Under the pieces are notes generated by a model. It was given only the letters and a program-made list of their open reading frames with translations. It did no database searches and had not been told where the DNA came from. A stretch of DNA of 64,000 nt. Source: Acanthamoeba sp. SK_2022b (taxonomy: Eukaryota > Discosea > Longamoebia > Acanthamoebidae). The position numbers and the translations under genes were made by a program. Positions 48,278-59,300 of the stretch are shown here, piece by piece (the stretch's first letter is position 1; every line of letters starts with the position of its first letter). The stretch lies in NCBI GenBank assembly GCA_027943245.1, contig JANDJZ010000011.1:186001-250000 (forward strand), in the 5' to 3' direction.

Positions 48278-48342
48278 AGATTTTTGTCCAGGACCAAAAA
48301 GCAGCAAATTTTTTTCTTGCCTCCCGGGCAAGTAAGGAGGCA
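48278..48342. other. Inverted repeats upstream of the tRNA gene
   Basis: An imperfect stem, TTTTTG-TCC / GGACCAAAAA (about 48281-48300), is followed by overlapping stems CTTGCC / GGCAAG (48317-48333) and TGCCTCC / GGAGGCA (48318-48342). The T-rich tract between them (48309-48316) resembles a Pol III terminator. The block may be a promoter element of the tRNA, a small unrecognised RNA or chance. Confidence 0.3.
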
Positions 48343-48348
48343 GCGAAA

Positions 48349-48421
48349 GCCCCAGTAGCTTAGTTGGTAGAGCGCTGTGCTTATAACGCAGAGGTCGTGA
48401 GTTCGACCCTCACCTGGGGCA
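48349..48421 (+). tRNA. tRNA-Ile (anticodon UAU)
   Basis: This 73-base cloverleaf has a seven-pair acceptor stem (GCCCCAG with CTGGGGC), D arm TAGCTTAGTTGGTAGAGC, anticodon stem CTGTG/CGCAG with loop CTTATAA (anticodon TAT), variable loop AGGTC, T arm GTGAG-TTCGACC-CTCAC, and discriminator A at 48421. CCA is not encoded. Internal A and B boxes are normal, and a T5 tract at about 48429 is the likely Pol III terminator. It decodes AUA. There is no intron in the anticodon loop. It sits between the divergent TMEM234 and F-box genes. Confidence 0.97.
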
Positions 48422-48567
48422 AGCACGTTTTTCTGAGCGAGCCGCCAGAGCTGCCGCAACCACAACAACGTTGGTGGTTGCACTCACCTTGTATCCCTCG
48501 TCACCACTGGCTCGCAAGAAGTTTTCTCTCTTTCTTCGTTCGGCGCATTTTTCTTACCTCGCGCAAG

Positions 48568-49915
48568 ATGGACGGCGGGCACGCTTTGCCGCGAGAGTTG
48601 TGGGACCACATCTTCTCCTTTCTTGCCCTTCCTGTACCTGTGCCCACCCTGGCGATGTCAATTAATTGTTGGCCCAACGACGGCTGACGAAGTTCTTGTG
48701 GTGGTTTGGGGGGGGGGGCAGCACGAGTTGGCGACGACAGCGCTCGTGTGTCGCGACTTTCACGCCCTTATACGGGCCAACTCTCAACTCCTTGAGGTGC
48801 AATACCCCACGTTCCTGTTTCTCCTTCTGTTTGCTCACCGCGTGCAACCAGCTCTTGACCCTGCCGACCTTTGAAGAGACGGATGGCGTGACTGTTGTGA
48901 TTGATAAGAGTGGCCGACGCGCATGCTTTGCAAATGGTGAAACGATAAGCTATCCGATGCTAGAGTGCCAGCATTATGCCTGCGTGCGCCCCAACCACAA
49001 CGCCGCGATCATGGTGGTCCATTTCCTCGTCGAATCCGACCCGAGTACGGCGCTGTCTCCTTCAATCACCTTACTCTTGATGCTCAATCATCGCATCAGG
49101 CGACTATTTTTGCTTGTCGGTCACCACGCCCAGCGAGTACGCAGCAGCCCACAGGCATGCAGAAGAGGCACCCGTAGGACAGAGGAGCAAGAAGTGGTTT
49201 TCCTTCCGAGGCGGCGTCCGAAGGGAAAAGAAGGAAAGGCCACAACACGGGCTTTCCGTTCTCTTTCCAGTGGTCACGTGGCTGTCTTCGTCGAAACCGC
49301 AAACTTCATTCATGGCAAGCTACTACCGCGACGGCGACCTCCATTCTTACGCAACTCACGCTCTCTACAGGTAAGTCTTTGAGTGAACACTCCTTGTTTG
49401 GAACTGACGGTCAGGCATTGGTGACTGTCAGAGAGAAGGATTTAGATGCAGCAAAATACGAGAAAGGTGACATCATTAGCGTTCAGATTGGCTTGCGTGA
49501 CATCAAGACTGCGTCATCCACCGCGCTAGGCTGGGCAGAGTACACGCCTTGGTTTCTCTTTTTGCTCGCTCTGTCTCTGACTGTTGTGCATTTGCTGGGT
49601 GATAGGGTGATCGAAACGCCAGGGCATCGTAAACATCACAATGTGCATCCGTACGTGATCTTCTACAAGAACTTCAACATGGTCCACAACCCTTTGGTGC
49701 GTCACTTCTCCTTTGTGCCAACTCCCCGCTCTTCCGTGCGCTCACAAGTGCGGCAGGTGTTTACGCATGTGGAAGCGACCGAGTGGCCGCTGCGCATATG
49801 CCCGTTCTTCATGGATAAGGGCGAAAGCGTGCAGATAGTAGCACCTCCGCCTGCGCAGCCCTTTCGCCCTCTTCTTCCCAACGCCTCTCCGCCAAAAACT
49901 CTCAGAAGGAAATAA
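48568..49915 (+). CDS. F-box protein
   Basis: The ATG at 48568 opens MDGGHALPRELWDHIFSFLA, an F-box entry; after an intron with a G11 run (48708-48718) the F-box continues LATTALVCRDFHALIRANSQ then LLEVQ. It should recruit a substrate to an SCF ubiquitin ligase. The rest has no repeat I recognise. DGVTVVIDKSGRRACFANGE and KYEKGDIISVQIGLRD recall the strands and glycine turn of SPRY-type domains, but this is weak. A later exon has FMASYYRDGDLHSYATHALY. The long last exon has a hydrophobic stretch (WFLFLLALSLTVVHLLG), which may instead be an intron read through, because VIETPGHRKHHNVHPYVIFY resumes after it. The frame ends with a Pro-rich tail and a stop at 49915. Internal exons between 49040 and 49280 are uncertain. 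Confidence 0.6.
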
Positions 49916-50061
49916 ATGGTAACGGACAGATTTGGCGCCAAAACAGAGGCGCGAGTTGGAAACAACGGCGTGGGCGCGAAAGACTGGCAAAGATCTTGTG
50001 CGACGTCGTGAAGGGATTGTGCGGTTGCTCATCAGGAGGATAGAAAGGGCACTAAACAAGC

Positions 50062-52939
50062 ATGCTCCGATCAAAGCGCCTTAGAAATGAAGATGCGGCC
50101 GGTGGTGCCGTGGTGCCACCCTCACCTGCGCCTTCGGGCAACGCTCGCACATCTACGATGACTCCCCTCAGGGCCAGCTACACGCCCATGAAGCGACCAA
50201 AGAAGTACGAGATGGGCGAACAGAAGGATCTGATCGAGATCTTCCTTCGCGTGCGCCCCGTGTCGCACGGCCAAAAGAATATGCTCATCGAATCTACGCC
50301 AACCTCCATCATTGTGCCGACCAAGGTACTGAATTGGTTGCCGTAGCAGCACATCAGACCACACCTCACACCAATCACTTGAAACTTACCAATCACAAAC
50401 AGGATCGGACGGAGCAGAGCACATTCTCGTTCAACGAAGTATTCACAGAAGACACAAACCAAGAGAAGGTCTTTACACGTGTAGCGCAGCCCTTAGTCAC
50501 CGATTTTCTTGAGGCTGATCGCGATTGCTTCCTCTTCGCATACGGCAACTCCAATGCAGGTCCTTTTCCTCATCGTTCTTTCTTTCAAACATTCTTTGCT
50601 TTTTGGCTCATTCTACAGTTATCGCGTTGCAGGAAAAACGTATACGATCTACGGCCAAGATGAGGAACAGGGCATACTGCCGCGAGTGTTGCAGCAGGTC
50701 TTCGAGCAGGTCGGTCCTCTTATGCAGAACAAGAAGGCGTTTCTGCTGGTGAGCTTCGTCGAAGTCTACGGCGAGTCCTTCTACGATCTCCTCAACCAAA
50801 GGGAAAAGCTGCGGCTCAAGGAGGCCGGCGACAGCTGCTACTTTGCCGGTGCAACGGAGGCACCGGTCACGTCGGTGAACAGTGCCCTTCAGCTTGTGGA
50901 GCAGGGTCTCAAGAACAGGCAGGTGGCGGGCACCCAGCTCAATCAGGACTCCTCGAGGTCGCATTCCCTGTTCACCATCAAGCTGGTGAGGATCAATCCG
51001 GGCTTTACGCTCGACATGGTCAAGTCCAAGGTGCCACACTGCACCAAGATCGTCAAGTTCTGCGTTGTCGATCTCGCCGGCTCCGAGCGAGCCAAGCGCA
51101 CACAGAACACGGGCACCCGCCTCAAGGAGGCTGGCCACATCAACGGCGCCCTCATGACCTTCCGTAAGTGCATCGATGCCGCCCTCGCCATTCAACGCGG
51201 CTCCAACATGGTAAGTTCCCCGCAGGCCTCTTATCTTGCCTTCTCACGTTCGCCTCACCATTGCCTTCCACATTTGCAGATTATTCCGTACCGTGAATCC
51301 AAGCTGACGCATGCTGTGCGGGACTTCTTCATCGGCCAAGCCAAGGGCCGGATGATCATCAACATCAGTCCGGCCGAAGAAGACTTCGAGGAGACGCTCC
51401 CCGTCCTGGATTTTGCCAACACGGCCAAGGAAGTGAGCACCAACATGAAGCGAGCCGGACGAGTGCCTGCCACTCCTTCCGTGCCCCGACTGCCCGCCTC
51501 TGGCGTAGAGATGGGAGAAGCCCGCGCGACGATCGAGGAGCTCACACGCAAGCTAGAGGACCTGCACCAGCGGCTCTACGAAAAGGACGTCGAGTTGATC
51601 AACAAGGAGATGGAGGTCAGGGAGGAGTGCACCTCGGTAATGGCCAAACGGCTGCAGGAGATGGAGGTGATGGGCCGCGAGAGCGTCGAGAGGGCCCGCT
51701 CCTTCGCCGAGGAGAAGTACGAGCAGAAAATCGCTATCCTGAGCCAGTACATTCAGTTCCAGGATCCCCAGCCACAACAGCAGCCGGCCAAGACAGCACT
51801 GGAGGAGCTCGCCGCACAGATGGATGCGAACCACTGGAAGTGCCAGTACAAGGAGGTGCGTGAAATGACAAGCCAGCCCGCCTGTCTGTTTTAATGCCCA
51901 CCTCTGCGGTCTCCACGTCGCTAATGGTCGAAAGCTTTCAGTTGGAGCAAACGCTGGCAGTTAAGGACGAGACTATCAAGTCGCTGCAGCTCCAGTTGCT
52001 AGAGACGGAGAGATACCGTAAGGAATTGGTGCGTCAGTCCTTGCTCCACTACTCGTCGTCCCTGGTCTCTACCTGACGTGAATCACTCTCTGGCAGGAGT
52101 CTTGCAAAGCCCAGCTGGCCGAGCTGAAGAAGGGTGCCACCGCCGTTGGCACGCACTCCACGCCCAAACGAGCGTCTCCCATCCCCAAGATCGTCATCAC
52201 TCCGCCCAAGGAGGACAGCGCCAGCGACCTCGATTGTGAGGAGACTCTATCGGACGACGACGCCCCCCAGCAAACCAACAAGCGGACTGCCGCCGCGAAG
52301 AGGGGAGCAGCGGTCCACGACAGCCCCTACGAAGGCAAGACCACGAAGCGGAAGAGGGACCAGCCGCAGGCGAAGAAGCACGTCGAAGACTCGTCCGATG
52401 ACGAGTCCAATATGGTGGTGTCATCTGAGGACGAGAAGGAGGAGACAAGAAAGGTGAAGAAGGCGCCGAAGAAGGCGGCCAAGGCTACCGCCAAGAAAAC
52501 CACCGTCGCCAAGAAGACCGCCAAGGCACCAGCGAAGAAGAAGAGAAAGAGCGAGGAAAGCGTCAGCGACGAGATGGAAGAGGAGGAGCAGGCGTCGAGC
52601 GAGGAGGAGGAGGAGGCCTCGGGACCCAAGCACAAGAATCGCGGAGGCACCCTGAGACAGAAGACCAAGAACGCCAGCAACTTCTTCAAGGAGTGCTTCA
52701 CGCCGGAAAAGAGGCTCAAAAAGAAGCTCGAGGAATCTCCTCTGGTGCGTCCTGCACGCTAGAGTATGTGCACGTGATTTCGGATGTTGTGCTCACCATC
52801 TTGTGTCTTTGGTTTGTCCCTCACATTGCTCACAGAAGCACCTGGAGGACTCGTTCGATAAGGAGAACGCCCCCTCTAAGGCCAAGACGGCGACCGTGGG
52901 CAAGCGGACTCTCGGCCGACGCGTCAAGGCCGCCAACTG
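50062..52939 (+). CDS. Kinesin-6 family motor protein
   Basis: A microtubule motor of the MKLP/KIF20/KIF23 class, which acts in the central spindle and cytokinesis. The ATG at 50062 opens MLRSKRLRNEDAAGGAV. The motor domain runs DLIEIFLRVRPVSHGQKN, then P-loop FAYGNSNAGKTYTIYG (split in a Gly codon by the intron 50560-50632), switch I LNQDSSRSHSLFTIKL, switch II VVDLAGSERAKRTQNTGTRL, and IIPYRESKLTHAVRDFFIG. The P-loop wording (N in place of the usual TGS) and the NTG-RLKEAGHINGALMTFRKC block point to kinesin-6. Coiled coil follows (51490-52040). The tail is unusual: a phospho-type acidic/Ser region, a Lys-Ala-Pro-rich run like histone H1 (VKKAPKKAAKATAKKTTVAK), an acidic Ser-Glu block, and a conserved-looking basic end (LRQKTKNASNFFKECFTPEK). 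The last exon ends GRRVKAAN, stop 52937-52939. Confidence 0.92.
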
Positions 52940-53337
52940 ATCAGCCCCGGCCCCGGTTTCCCTCCTCTGGCTCTCGCCGCGGCAAGAGGTTGGCCCTCTC
53001 GCCGCAGGCGAACAACACGTGTAGATACGCAACAAGCAGCAACGAAGAAGCGACCAATAAGGGGCCTGTGGGAGTTCTGGTGATCCCACCGGTAGCCAGT
53101 CAGCGCCCGGCTAGCGGATATGCGGTCGACGGTCGGTTGGCCGTGTGGCGGTCAGTGGGGTCACATCCCATCCCCCCCATTGGCTGGGGTAACTTAGCTA
53201 ATAAATATGGCAATTTAGCTGGCCACTCACAGCCGGCCTAGCCGATCCTCGCCAGGTTGGCCTGTTGGCGAACAAACACGCTTCTCCACTTACCTGTCCA
53301 CACCCAGACACCCCCACGAGCGTTGCACCACTTTACC
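52940..53337. promoter_or_regulatory. Intergenic region, kinesin to giant membrane protein gene
   Basis: The 398 bases hold the kinesin 3' end and the promoter of the next plus-strand gene. TAATAAATATGG at 53199-53210 is an AT-rich island in GC-rich sequence, about 130 bases upstream of the ATG, and is a TATA or poly(A)-signal candidate. A C7 run is at 53172-53178. No RNA gene is seen. Confidence 0.4.
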
Positions 53338-56300
53338 ATGAGCCGGCTGATCGTGGTCCTTGTCGCCGCGGCCTTGCTAGCCAGCACCGCCTTCGCCGGA
53401 CCCACGGAGCTGGTACCCGGTGAGGCCCTATCCCAATACTTCTTCCACGCTCCCCTCGGGGAGCAGCGGCGCGACCCTGCCACCCTCGGTGAGACAGAGG
53501 ATCCCGCCAATGTGGAACGCGCTACCACAAGCACCCTCGAGGAACCGGTGTACGTGCCCTTCGACGAGAGGCAGGACAGTGCGCTCAAGAGGGCCGCGGC
53601 TTTCCGCTTCGCATTTACCCACCTCTCTACTCACAAGTCGCGCTTCATCCTGTACCCGCAATCGTTCGCCACCGCGGCAGCGCAGTTCGACCAGGGCGCC
53701 CTCATCTCAACTACCACCGATGGGTTCGACAGCTCATTTGCGTCGATCGCTGATGACTCCAACATAGACCTGGCTAGCGCCAAAGCCCTTTACGACACCA
53801 GGTAACCACTGCGTGCCAACAGCAATGCTGGCGCTTGACCGACTAATTCGGGCTGTGCGTCGCGGTTGATCAAGCATTGCGATTCTGACGATCGAGGGCC
53901 TGTACAATGGCATGATTCGACCGCTTACCTATGAGGCTTTCGACTACTGCGCCCCGCTCTACAACTACCTCACCACCAAATACGCGCAGTGCTGGCGATC
54001 AGCCGACTACTGGGCGTACCTTGCCTCTGACTCGGGGCATGAGGCAACAAGCGTGGTCTACGTCGACGAGAACGACCTCAAGACCGGCAAGTTGCTGATG
54101 TCTGATGGCTTTCCGCGGTTCGGAGCGCTGATTGTGCCTGACATCTACGCCGGCGCCGATGCTACCATCGCCTCGTTCCTCGGCTCTTCTGGACGCGCAC
54201 AGCTGCAGGCCTACCTCGACCAGGGTGGCCTCGTGTTCAGTTCGGGCAAAGGGGCCCTGCTACTGCAGACTCTCGGTCTCGTTCCCGCCGGCACGCTCGA
54301 CACCGGCAACACTCTCGTCCCCAAGCCTGGCCAGCTATCAGCCTCCGTCTCCGGCTGCGGACTGGTGGCAGCGGGCGCCGATGCCGAGACCGAGTGGGCC
54401 CAACGTGCGCTATGCTTCTCGCCCACTTCCAACGGCAGTGCGACAGTGGCCTCGCTGCAGTCGGCGCCGGTTGTCAGCAACGTGGGGGCGTTCACGGTGG
54501 TGTCACAGTGGAACGGCACTGAGTTGCGTATTAAGAACGCGGCTGGTGCGGTGAGCAACGCCAACCCCGATGCGATATACCCGCACATCATGTGGCAACC
54601 GGTGGGCAAGGGCCAGCTGGTGCTGCACCTAGGCAATCCGGTCCTCGAGGAATCTTCCTTCGGCTGGTTCTTCGACGCCCTCTTCCTGGCCATGAGTCAG
54701 CCCATCATCATCGACACGGAGATCGTGTCCGGACTGACGTCAATTCCGGTCTTTGAGCAGTTGGCCCTCGCAGTCAAGGCAGACCTCAAGAACCTGTTCA
54801 ATGATCCCCTGAACAACGTCTCCTTCGTGATCTGGATCGCCTCTGGCCTTCGTGTGCGTAACTTCCATTAATGGTTAATTGTTTTCTGAGTGATTTTCTT
54901 CAATCTCACTCAAGCAACTCTGCGCACCACCACAGTTGGAAACCCCTTTGCCGGCTGGATGCTCGGTGGTGTACAACTCCCAGCGCACGGCGCCGGGTGC
55001 GGCACTCAATGCCTCGTACCATCTAGATTGCTCGCCCTCGGGCGGTCAGCTGGCGGCGTTTGGGGTGGTGTCGGCCACCGTCAACCTGTTCATCCAGGAC
55101 GTCTCCATCACCCAGAGGGGCACCGGCATCCCGCTGGTGTATCCGCAAGTCAACTACACTGTGGCATCGCGGGGCGACGCGCCGGTGTTTGTGGACTGGG
55201 GTCCAGTCACCGTTGACGCCTACGAAGCCGCGCTGGTACCCCCCCCAACTTTCTCTCCCTCATAGCCCCCTGTCACAAGCCCAAGGCGATCCACTAAACC
55301 GCCTTTTCGTCACGATGGCAGATTCGGTGCGACATGAACGCGGACCCTCTTGGATTCTATCCTCGTAGGATTCCTCTCTTGACTGCACAACAATGTGTCG
55401 GGTAGCTTGTCTTGACTCCCTTCTTTGCATATTGCAGTGAGCGGCTCCGGAATCTACGTAGACAACGTGCTGACAGCCGAGAACAAGGCCAACACTAACG
55501 CGCTCGACGTCACTTTCATCAGCTACGTGCCTCTTATCTCGCCGCTGGTCGACATCAGCAATCAGGCCGCGGTACTCTCGGGTGGCTTTGGAGCTCAGTG
55601 GTCTTTGCAGCTGACCTTGCGTCACATGCATGGCGCAGGTGGCAACTCTGGCGACGTTCGACTGGCAGTACTACGACCAAGTGGTCAACCACGTGGCTAA
55701 CTACTCGTATCCCTTTGTCAGCCTCGATCCGCGCGACTACGACTACCTCGACTACGCACTGCTTCTCGAGCGTGCTGCGCTACTCGCCGCCGATTGGGAC
55801 ATCCCCGTGAAGAACAACAAGACCGTCCGCGACCCGAACCTGTTCGGTGCTCTGCCCTCCACTTCGGGCAACGTCTCTGACATTGCCAACTCGGGCTACG
55901 CCAGCAACGCTCCGACGAGCACCCAGTTCGTGACCAATCAGGCTTTCTTATCCGACGCCGACTCCTTCTACGGGCTGGGTGTGCCCCGCATGCTGGCCTT
56001 CCTGGAGCTGTCCGACCCTACGGCCTTCGCAGCCTACAATGTTTCGGGGTCGTGGCCCGCCGGCAGCCCGGCTGCGGCCATGCTCAACCAGGCCCGCACT
56101 GCGTTGCGCAAGAACATTGCGTTCGCCCGGTCCGATGTCTACTACTACAAGAACCGCGAAGGCCTCCCACTTCCCGAAGGCCTCACTTATGACAGCACCT
56201 TCTCGCTCGACCAGTATGTGGCCTCCTCCGACACCTGCGTACGTTGTCCGACCTCCAGTCCTCCGAAGAGATAATGATTACTGTGTTTGGCTGCTGACAC

Positions 56301-59300
56301 GTTTGGACAAGCAGGGCGCGGAGACAGCCAGTAAGCTTGTGCCCAGTCACTTTGGCCGCGATCCTGGCGCCCTCCCGCCGGCCTTCCCGCGAGGCTATCG
56401 CGGTGCCGAGTGGCAGAACGAGCTGCTCCTCAACTGCAATAGGCGCAACGGCAGAATGTCCCTTGACTCTCTCTCAAGCTATCAGGGACCCATTCGCAAG
56501 GTTCACTACACTGTTCCCTTCACCGACAACTCGTACGCCTCAATCCATTCGTAATGAGCTTTAGTCACTTGATTGATTGGCTCTCAATCGGCGACAGGAT
56601 CACATCGGGAGATGACGTGATGGGATTTATCAAGGACACGAGCGTCACTCTGCAGACGGAGTGGTACTATTCGCCCAAGACCGCTGAGGGCGAGGCGCGC
56701 TTCGGCGAATACAAAGACGTGCGCATAGTGCCCCTGTGGTACGCTACATTCGAGCTCAACCCCAACACGACACGCAAAGGTACGCCTCATCCCATCTCCT
56801 CATCTTCGCATTCCTGCCTCACAGCAGCCCAACGATTTGACCTTTTATTTCGCAGGTGGCATCTTCACGTTCACACTTCCATCAGGCGCTGCTTGGACAG
56901 CCGCTGATGATCCAGTGGGCAACAACTACATCAGCTACGGCGCTGATCAGGTCTGTAGAGGCCCACGGGCCGGTTGTCTGATAATTGCAAACTATTGTAT
57001 TAGCTATATATGCTCACGCTGTGTTCATTCCCCGCGCTCAGGTGGCGATAACGTCGACGACCTATGATGCGACCACCAGGGTCATCACGACCTACTTCAA
57101 GAGGGGTAACATGCCCAACGAAGCCTATGGAAAGAATAGCCAGATGACGGTCACTCTGGAACGCCTGCGCGGCTCGTTGTCGAGCGGGATTCCCTTCGGC
57201 CTTCAGGAGCTGGTCTACGATTTCTCTGTCGACAGTCCCCATGAGACATACCACACTCAGACTCCTGTACTTGTCTTGGCCTCCTCCATGATACTCAGAT
57301 TATGTGCATGCCATCTGACATAATGACGCGCCTGCAGAGCGCATCTTCGGTGACGTTCAGTCAGATCATGGCCTTCTCGCTCCCTGCACTGCGTCTTGAG
57401 TACAAGCTGGAACGCGGTGCGGGCAAGAACGAAAGCTTTGCCCTGCCCTATGAGTCGTTTGAACCTTTCAGTACGTGTTTCACCCTCCTCCGGCGTGCTC
57501 GAAACTTGCTGGCTGACAGCTGTGGGTCTACGCGCATTAGTGCGCAATGGGATGTACTTCCAGGAGCTGCGCGCTCATCAGACCGTGTGGGGCAGCGCCG
57601 AGATTCACCCCGACCACGGCGATCCCGGACTCGTCACTACCAACGGCGCCTTCTCCCTCCTTGCCAGTCTCGGCATCTCCTCCATTCCCTTCCGCGAGTA
57701 TCTGGTATGGAGCCATCCCCAACAAACATCTCGGCTTCACAAATAGCTGACTTATGGACCGGGTCTATCAAACAATCAGACCACCGGCGCCGGGCAGCTG
57801 ATTCCCTTGGCTGCCGAGACTTCCCGCGTGGAGTGGACCGATATCTGGGACCGGCCGTGGGCACAGCCCGTGCGCTCGACCTTTGTCGATGCCGCACCGA
57901 TCCCCGGCCCGCTGCGCAACTTCCAGATGACGACCACCTACGAGCTGCTCGACCCGACCACGGGCGCACGTTCCCTCCAGTGGCAATCGGACCAGGACCT
58001 GGTCGTGCGCGCCCAGGTCAAGGTGCTAAACAACTACGAGAAGTGGTTTGAGCACACAGACTGCCACGACAATCAGGTCTTGCAGCTCGGCAAGTCCTTC
58101 TCCGCGGTCGTCTACGGCGACACCACAATCAACAACAACGTCACCGACTTGACTTCGAAGACTCAGGTACGCTCTTTTCTCGCTCTCTTTCTCGTTGCTT
58201 ACTGAGCTCTGATGGGGCTTGCCTCTCCACAGTGGATCAACTATGGCCACAAGTCAGGATATGGTGTGTGCTTGCAAGATGGCACGGTGACTCTCAGCGG
58301 CGCTTCCGTCAGCGCGGCCCAGCGTCAGGCCATCCAAGACGTTCAGATATGCTCGGAATCTAAACCGTACGGAAGCACTAAATTATCATGCACATCTTCC
58401 TCTCATCTTTCTTTAACTTGGGGGCTTAACAGGCTAAGCCAGTGCAAGAACTTGACGGCGGGACTGCCCATGCTCAAGGCGCGCCCGGCATCGGTTTTAT
58501 CGCCTACGGGCAGCGGATGGAATTACGCCACGCAGGTGGCCAATCACTGGCCGGCCGGCTACATCTTGGAAGACATGTGGGACTTCTCCCATACAGACTA
58601 CTGGGACTCTCAGTTCGGCAAGGGGTATCCTTGGCATTTCGACAACCCTCTTCCCAGCGCAGACGCGCACAATGCGAAGCCTTACAACCTCATCGCCTTC
58701 TCGATCTTCAAGGTACTAAGTCTTGGCTCTGTGAACGCGGTGAATAGTGCTCATCTCTTCGTCATCACAGGGCGTGGGCTACCAGGTCTCCTACTCGAGC
58801 AACCAGACGCACACCAATTTCCCTGGCAAAATGTATGTTCTCTTGCTCATGGCTTTGGTTCACCGGCAGAGCACAAACTTTCAGCAAGTGTATATGGCTC
58901 AAACGTGCCTCCTTTACGATAGGGGCTGGTGGAGCGATCAGCTGCAGAATAAGGACGACACGCTGGTGGCCGGTCAGCCCAAGGCCCTAAACGTGTCCGT
59001 TGGCGCCGAGGAGCAGGTCATCGCTTGGATCGACCTCGATAAGATCACCAATCCGTCAGACCTTGCCGCCCAGGTCAAGTCCAACATCTACGTCTGCGAA
59101 TTCAATCGCCAACGCGTACAAGTAAGTTCCGCTGGTTATTGGCGTGGCGCGTTCCCAAGTTGAGTTTCTAATTCCGCCGATCAACGTTTCAGGTTGACCC
59201 TCTGAACTCGCGCCATGCCTATCTGACCAACGTGGTCCGTAACAACATCGTGCCTGTCGACCCGACGCTGTCGGCGAGCGATCCGCGCCTCTCCAGCTAC

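Noticed and set aside
48268..48483. Minus-strand frame over the tRNA
   Set aside because: The frame is the antisense translation of the tRNA itself and its flanks, a common artefact.
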